Shown here: in pieces, positions 13,581 through 18,062 of the stretch | Numbering within the stretch: position 1 is the first letter of the stretch | How the letters are laid out: each line of letters begins with the position of its first letter | Assembly (NCBI GenBank): GCA_030599175.1 | Contig: JAUVON010000017.1 | Span: 1 to 18,062 of the forward strand | Length of the DNA: 18,062 bases | Source of the DNA: Desulfobulbaceae bacterium | GTDB taxonomy: Bacteria; Desulfobacterota; Desulfobulbia; Desulfobulbales; Desulfocapsaceae | Direction of reading: 5' to 3' | Translations under genes and position numbers: made by a program | The notes under the pieces: generated by a model | The model's database searches: none | Told to the model about the DNA's origin: nothing | Seen by the model: the letters and a program-made list of their open reading frames with translations, nothing else

Positions 13581-16142
13581 CTACAAGCCCAGCAGACGGT
13601 AGATTGTATCAATGTCACTATTTTCCCTGACGCAATCCGCCAGACGATCAAAGGCAGCTTCAAGATCGTAAGGGGCAATTATTTCACCTACAGGCTGCAG
13701 GCCAATTCTGCTTCGCAGCTTGTCTATAAACCACCGGCGAAATTCGTCTGAATCAAAGACACCATGCAGATAACACCCCCATACACGGCCACTATTATCC
13801 ACGGTACCGCAACTGGAATTATCATCAAAGACAAAGAGAGGATTATCAGAGTCGGTTGAAATCCCATGATGAATTTCATAACCGAAGATGCTGCTTCCGG
13901 AATCTTTATGTACTCCTTTTACCCGAATAAGCTGCTTGGCTTTTCTGATCACAGTTGTCATTTTGAGGATATTTAAGCCGGCGATCTGACCGGCAGCTGA
14001 TTCAATTTCATGGGGATCTTCAATAGTCTCACCGAGCATCATATACCCTCCGCAAATACCGACAATTTCACAACCGGCTTCACGATTCTTCATAATCGCT
14101 TCAATAAAACCCTCAGATTTTAAATAGAGAAGATCATGTATCACATTTTTTGATCCGGGAATAAGTATAGCCTGGGGTGTCCCAACTTCTGTGGCTTTTG
14201 TCACTATACGGATATGAACATCGGGTTCATCCAGAAATGGTTCAATATCAGTGAAGTTTGAAATATGGGGGAGATTAAGCACCACAATATCGACACTATC
14301 CTCTCTCACCTTTTCCCTGTTGAAAAGTCCCTTTTTAAAGGAAACCGAGTCTTCTTCGGGCAGACCCAGATTGGCAAGATGGGGTATAACCCCCAAGACC
14401 TCGCGACCTGTATGGTTTTTAACGTAAAGATGGGCTGAGTCAAGCAAAGAGGCCTGGCCCCTGAACTTATTTACCATAAAACCTGCAATCAGCTGCCTCT
14501 CCCACTCCGCCAAGACCTCCATAGTGCCGACAAAAGAGGCATATACTCCTCCCCTGTCGATATCCCCTACAAGTATGACAGGAGACTCTGCATACTGTGC
14601 CATTTTCATGTTCACAATGTCATTTGCTTTCAAGTTGACTTCACCGGGAGAACCAGCCCCTTCCAGAACCAGTACATCATATTCATTTGCCAGTGAATCA
14701 AAACTGTCGCGTACAGCTAACCAGGCCTTTGGTTTATAGCTGTCATATTCCAGTACAGACATATTGCCTACCGGTTTTCCCTGTACAATAATCTGACTAC
14801 CCGTATCTGAATTTGGCTTTAGAAGGATTGGGTTCATACGGCATTCAGGATCAAGTCCGGCTGCCTGGGCCTGAACCACCTGGGCCCTGCCCATTTCATC
14901 ACCCTGCAAGGTTACAAAAGAATTCAGCGACATATTCTGAGCTTTGAACGGGGCGACATTAACGCCGTCCTGGTAAAGAATACGACAAAGTGCAGCAGTT
15001 AAGATTGATTTTCCGGCATCGGAGCAGGTGCCCTGAAACATGATTGACCGTGCTCTTTTCCTGCTGGCCGTTTTTACAATTTTTCGGCCAAAAAACTTTA
15101 AAAATAGTGCGAGTAACTGCTTATTTTCCTTTCTGGTGCGCACAGCTATCCGGATAAATGATGAGTCAAGTCCTTTATAATTATCACATTTTCTGATCAT
15201 TACTCCATGGTCGAGACAGAAATCGGCTAGTTCAGAATTTTCCAGACCATTTTCAATTTTGATAAAAAGATAATTGGCAGAAGCCGGATATAATTTAAGC
15301 TCGGAAAAAGAACTCAATTCAGTTTCCAGTTCCAGACGCAACTCCCGGCAGAGTTTTCTTGAATTGACCTGATACTCTTTATCCTTTAAAGCTTCTACTC
15401 CAACAGCCTGAGCCAGACTGTTTACTGTCCATGGAGGTAAATTCTCCCGCACAAGTGCGGCAAATTCCGGCGCAAGTATACCGTACCCAACTCGCAGACC
15501 AGGTATAGCATAGAACTTGGTCATTGAATTAATGGTTATAATATTTGATTGTTCCCCGGCAAGAGAGATCCCTTCATCAATAAAATCGAGAAAGGCCTCA
15601 TCAAAGATAAATATCGTTTCAGGAAATTCGATTGCCAGAGACAGCAGTTCCTTCCTGTCACAGATAGTTCCGGTAGGATTATTGGGAGTCCCTAAAATAA
15701 CCAGATCACCCGGCTGGATTTTACTCTTTAGTCTGTTAATTCTGAATGCAAAGTCGTCACTTTCTCGAAGCTCAACTGTTACAACCGGCAATCCTCCAAG
15801 CTTAGATGCCTTAACGTAATCAACGTAGGAAGGTACAGGGATAAGAGCTCTTTTTGCGGGAATTATACGGGTCAGCAGATAGAGAAGTTCTGTAGTACCA
15901 TTGGCAGCAACGATACTTTCCTTACTCACTCCACTATGCTCAGAAATTGCCTGAATAAATTCGCTGTTCTCAGGATCAGGATAATGAATGATCTTTTCCA
16001 GGGTAGCACTTACCAGACTGCGAAACCATTCCGGAGGTCCAAGAGGATTTATATTTGCGCTAAAATCGAGAATATGACCACTGTCCAGATTGTTATCACG
16101 ACCAAATTTATGAATATTGCCACCATGCTCAAATTGTTTCAT
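13581..16142 (-). CDS. cobQ: CobD-CobQ fusion: threonine-phosphate decarboxylase plus cobyric acid synthase
   Basis: One uninterrupted 853-residue frame carries two enzymes. Residues 1-350 are a class I PLP enzyme of the CobD/HisC group, with NINPLGPP (30-37), GTPNNPTG (151-158), DEAFLDF (181-187) and the PLP lysine K209 in SMTKFYAIPGLRVGYG. This matches L-threonine-O-3-phosphate decarboxylase, which makes aminopropanol phosphate. Residues about 367-853 are cobyric acid synthase (CobQ/CbiP), with the P-loop GTCSDAGKS (371-379), AQNMSLNSF (401-409), the amidotransferase cysteine C697 in VGICGGYMMLG, and the histidine H793 in GCYLHGVF. The linker, about 351-366, is short and basic. M368 could be an internal start, but no ribosome binding site precedes it. 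No strong ribosome binding site precedes the main ATG either. All key residues of both halves are present. Confidence 0.92.
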   Translation of the reverse strand: MKQFEHGGNIHKFGRDNNLDSGHILDFSANINPLGPPEWFRSLVSATLEKIIHYPDPENSEFIQAISEHSGVSKESIVAANGTTELLYLLTRIIPAKRALIPVPSYVDYVKASKLGGLPVVTVELRESDDFAFRINRLKSKIQPGDLVILGTPNNPTGTICDRKELLSLAIEFPETIFIFDEAFLDFIDEGISLAGEQSNIITINSMTKFYAIPGLRVGYGILAPEFAALVRENLPPWTVNSLAQAVGVEALKDKEYQVNSRKLCRELRLELETELSSFSELKLYPASANYLFIKIENGLENSELADFCLDHGVMIRKCDNYKGLDSSFIRIAVRTRKENKQLLALFLKFFGRKIVKTASRKRARSIMFQGTCSDAGKSILTAALCRILYQDGVNVAPFKAQNMSLNSFVTLQGDEMGRAQVVQAQAAGLDPECRMNPILLKPNSDTGSQIIVQGKPVGNMSVLEYDSYKPKAWLAVRDSFDSLANEYDVLVLEGAGSPGEVNLKANDIVNMKMAQYAESPVILVGDIDRGGVYASFVGTMEVLAEWERQLIAGFMVNKFRGQASLLDSAHLYVKNHTGREVLGVIPHLANLGLPEEDSVSFKKGLFNREKVREDSVDIVVLNLPHISNFTDIEPFLDEPDVHIRIVTKATEVGTPQAILIPGSKNVIHDLLYLKSEGFIEAIMKNREAGCEIVGICGGYMMLGETIEDPHEIESAAGQIAGLNILKMTTVIRKAKQLIRVKGVHKDSGSSIFGYEIHHGISTDSDNPLFVFDDNSSCGTVDNSGRVWGCYLHGVFDSDEFRRWFIDKLRSRIGLQPVGEIIAPYDLEAAFDRLADCVRENSDIDTIYRLLGL

Positions 16143-16263
16143 ACGATTTAGAAATTATTTTAGGATTTACTTTTTATCAGTAGTGTCCGGTTTAGATCTC
16201 GAAGTCTACGCTATCTGCAAGAGGATTCATGGGTATTAGAACAAACCGCGATAAATACCAAAT
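16143..16263. other. Non-coding spacer between cobS and the CobD-CobQ gene
   Basis: A 121-bp gap without a gene, longer than other gaps in this cluster. It shows no B12-box or other cobalamin riboswitch core. A 6-bp inverted repeat (GGTATT at 16232-16237, AATACC at 16254-16259) is too weak to call a terminator. A separate promoter for the CobD-CobQ gene could lie here but none is clear. Confidence 0.5.
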
Positions 16264-17013
16264 TCATACAAGAGTTACAAAAGCTATAGCAGTAACCATT
16301 TCTGCAATTTCACAAGCAGCCCCCAATGTATCTCCCGTTGCCCCACCGAGCTTCACATTACACCACCTGGTAAAAAGGAATAGAGTGCAAAATAATGTTA
16401 TAAAAACAACGGCAATAGCAGAGGGAGCGAGAACAGCGAGCAGAAACATCATTATCAACAATGACAAACCAGCAGCTTTTTTACTCTTTTCAGAATAGAA
16501 AAGCTGGCCCAGGCCACCTTCTTTTCGTGCGTAGCTCTGCAAAGCCATCACAAATACGAGTGAACACCGACCAGCCAGAGGCATAAAAAAAATGGCCAGG
16601 CAAAACGTTTTTATATCCATCGAACTTAGCGCTGAATACTTGCCAAGCAGGAGAAAAACAATAGCAACAACACCCATTGCTCCGGTTCGGCTGTCCTTCA
16701 TGATTTCCAATGCTCTTTCCCGCGGCCTGGAACTGAGCAACCCGTCAGCACTATCAGCGAGGCCGTCGAGATGTAAACAGCCCGAGATAAATGCGAGAAA
16801 GCCTAGCATGCATACGGCAACAACCTTGATCGGTAAAAAGTTACATAGGAGAGCAGCAAGAACATACCCCAGAGATCCAATCAGAGCCCCTACCACAGGG
16901 AAAAAATAAAGACTTACGCTGAAACTGCTGCTGTCATCTCCAGTTCGCCAGGAGAGCGGCAGTACGGTAAGAAATCTGATTGCAGCACTTAAAGGAACAA
17001 AAAAGGACTTCAA
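16264..17013 (-). CDS. cobS: CobS, adenosylcobinamide-GDP ribazoletransferase
   Basis: CobS joins adenosylcobinamide-GDP with alpha-ribazole (or its phosphate), the final assembly step of the nucleotide loop, in the inner membrane. The 249-residue polytopic protein shows RFLTVLPL near the start, HLDGLADSADG (81-91), MKDSRTGAMG (105-114) and GGATGDTLGAACEIAEM near the C-terminus, all typical of the family. The start is TTG at 17013, supported by GAGGGG seven bases upstream and by the match of MKSFFVPLSAAIRFLTVLP to family N-termini. It follows cobT by 43 bp. CobU or CobY, needed to make its GDP-activated substrate, is not in this window. Confidence 0.95.
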   Translation of the reverse strand: MKSFFVPLSAAIRFLTVLPLSWRTGDDSSSFSVSLYFFPVVGALIGSLGYVLAALLCNFLPIKVVAVCMLGFLAFISGCLHLDGLADSADGLLSSRPRERALEIMKDSRTGAMGVVAIVFLLLGKYSALSSMDIKTFCLAIFFMPLAGRCSLVFVMALQSYARKEGGLGQLFYSEKSKKAAGLSLLIMMFLLAVLAPSAIAVVFITLFCTLFLFTRWCNVKLGGATGDTLGAACEIAEMVTAIAFVTLV

Positions 17014-17056
17014 CTGTTTACCCCTCAGCTCATTTTTGTTCTGAGTTTATATGAAA

Positions 17057-18062
17057 CTATTTATCTGCCCCTGCAACAGCAGCTTCCTCAAAGGTGGCAA
17101 CCTTTGTCAGAATTGCCACCGCACCTTCGACAAGATTCATAGCCATTGCCGCTCCTGTACCTTCGCCAAGGCGAAAGCTGAGATCAAGTAACGGTTTCCG
17201 GCATCCCAGAAGTTCCTGCATTGGTTTGTGCCCGGGCTCAACCGAGCGATGTGAAAAAATAAGATAATCGCGAATAAAAGGTTCAATTTTATAAGCTATC
17301 AAAGCCCCAGCCGTGGAAATAAAACCATCTATCAATACAGGTTTACGATGTGCTGCAGCGCCAAGTATCACCCCCGCAATACCGCCAATCTCAAAACCTC
17401 CAACCTTAGCGAGAATATCAAGACCATCACTCTTATCGATAGAGTTAACCTCCAACGCTTTTTTAATTACACTAACCTTATGGGCAAGCTGCTTATCATC
17501 CAGTCCGGTTCCTCTTCCGGTCAACTCCTCAACGGTTTTCCCTGTACATACTGCGGCTATGGCCGTTGATGGAGTAGTATTACCGATACCCATATCCCCG
17601 GTACCGAACAAGTCAATCCTTGAAGCCAGTTCATTGACGATATCAATACCGGATTCAACGGTCCTTTTAGCCATTGCCTTACTCATTGCCGGACCAACAG
17701 CAATATTATCAGTTCCCAGACCTACTTTTTTGTTTATTATCTTCCCGGTAGAAGCAAGATCCGTCAGATCGGCAGCCACACCCATATCAACAACATGGAC
17801 TTCAGCCCCGGCCTGCAGGGCTAAAGCATTAATGCCAGCACCTCCGTTAACAAAATTATATACCATCTGAGGGGTGACCTCACTTGGATATTTGGACACA
17901 TTCTCCGCTACCACCCCATGATCACCAGCCATTGTAATAATTGCCTTTCTCTTAATATCAGGACTCATGCTGCCGGTAATTCCTGCAATATCAATTGCAA
18001 GATCCATCAGATCCCCAAGAGCCCAGTGTGGCATTGCGAGATTGTTGAGGCGGTTTTCAGCC
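17057..18062 (-). CDS. cobT: CobT, nicotinate-nucleotide--dimethylbenzimidazole phosphoribosyltransferase (start beyond window)
   Basis: CobT activates the lower-ligand base to its alpha-ribotide for attachment to cobamide. About 335 codons are visible. Although an ATG occurs at 18034, the frame stays open to the right edge and the residues before it (AENRLNNLA) match the conserved CobT segment preceding the KPPGSLG motif, so the real start lies outside. Visible motifs are AGDHGV, NFVNGGAGINALA, GNIAVGPAMS-like DNIAVGPAMS, GTGDMGIGNTTPSTA, AKVGGFEIGGIAGVILGAA, LIDGFISTAGAL and the catalytic glutamate in FRLGEGTGAAMAM (codon at about 17162-17164). The KPPGSLG position reads MPHWALG here. It is upstream of cobS, and the operon promoter and any riboswitch lie beyond the window. 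Confidence 0.94.
   Translation of the reverse strand, partial: AENRLNNLAMPHWALGDLMDLAIDIAGITGSMSPDIKRKAIITMAGDHGVVAENVSKYPSEVTPQMVYNFVNGGAGINALALQAGAEVHVVDMGVAADLTDLASTGKIINKKVGLGTDNIAVGPAMSKAMAKRTVESGIDIVNELASRIDLFGTGDMGIGNTTPSTAIAAVCTGKTVEELTGRGTGLDDKQLAHKVSVIKKALEVNSIDKSDGLDILAKVGGFEIGGIAGVILGAAAHRKPVLIDGFISTAGALIAYKIEPFIRDYLIFSHRSVEPGHKPMQELLGCRKPLLDLSFRLGEGTGAAMAMNLVEGAVAILTKVATFEEAAVAGADK

Noticed and set aside
15041..15043. Separate cobQ start at M368 of the fusion protein
   Set aside because: The nearest purine-rich ribosome binding site is about 18 bases away, and the reading frame is continuous from the CobD half.
16183..16196. GTAGTGTCCGGTTT resembling the terminal bases of some insertion sequences
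   Set aside because: Only one end is present, with no transposase fragment, partner repeat or target-site duplication in the 121-bp gap.
16143..16263. Possible cobalamin riboswitch in the cobalamin cluster
   Set aside because: No B12-box or conserved core could be found on the minus strand; any riboswitch would more likely precede cobT, outside the window.
17313..17870. A 185-codon open frame on the plus strand opposite cobT
   Set aside because: It is antisense to well-conserved cobT sequence. Its serine- and proline-rich translation is typical of a shadow frame.

Overview
The window looks like ordinary chromosome from a Gram-negative, probably anaerobic bacterium of moderate G+C content. 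The lipid A genes lpxK and lpxC, an anaerobic-type cobalamin pathway (cbiB plus a CobD-CobQ fusion) and a KdnA-like aminotransferase suggest Desulfobacterota (former Deltaproteobacteria). That assignment is an inference from gene content; there is no rRNA or other marker gene here. Nothing resembles a prophage, a complete insertion sequence, a CRISPR array or an RNA gene.

Positions 1-4513, minus strand: a complete LIV-type branched-chain amino acid ABC importer, transcribed livK-livH-livM-livG-livF, with livF cut by the window edge. A strong stem-loop followed by a T-rich stretch lies between livK and livH and probably keeps the permease genes below the binding protein. Upstream of livK is a perfect 18-bp palindrome on a possible -35 element.

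Positions 4514-7175, plus strand: lpxK (lipid A 4'-kinase, probably starting at a TTG with a good ribosome binding site) and lpxC (first committed lipid A enzyme). They are separated by 243 bp containing short tandem and inverted repeats. Positions 7176-7740: an inverted repeat, a clear sigma-70 promoter with an operator-like palindrome just downstream, and a small SleB-type hydrolase lacking a signal peptide.

Positions 7747-10516, minus strand: a three-gene operon of a membrane-anchored TPR protein, panC (pantothenate synthetase) and a DegT/AHBA-family aminotransferase that most resembles KdnA, the Kdo8N-forming transaminase. Positions 10657-12012, plus strand: xseA, with no xseB next to it.

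Positions 12032-18062, minus strand: a late-cobalamin cluster transcribed cobT (start beyond the window), cobS, a CobD-CobQ fusion of 853 residues, cbiB, and then ndk. Together cobT, cobS, CobD-CobQ and CbiB cover aminopropanol-phosphate synthesis, side-chain amidation and attachment, lower-ligand activation and final joining. CobU/CobY is not in view.

Most genes belong to known families. The points worth a second look are the KdnA-like enzyme without kdnB, the CobD-CobQ fusion, the wobble-biased stem-loop in the liv operon, and several unexplained palindromes and repeats in the intergenic spaces.
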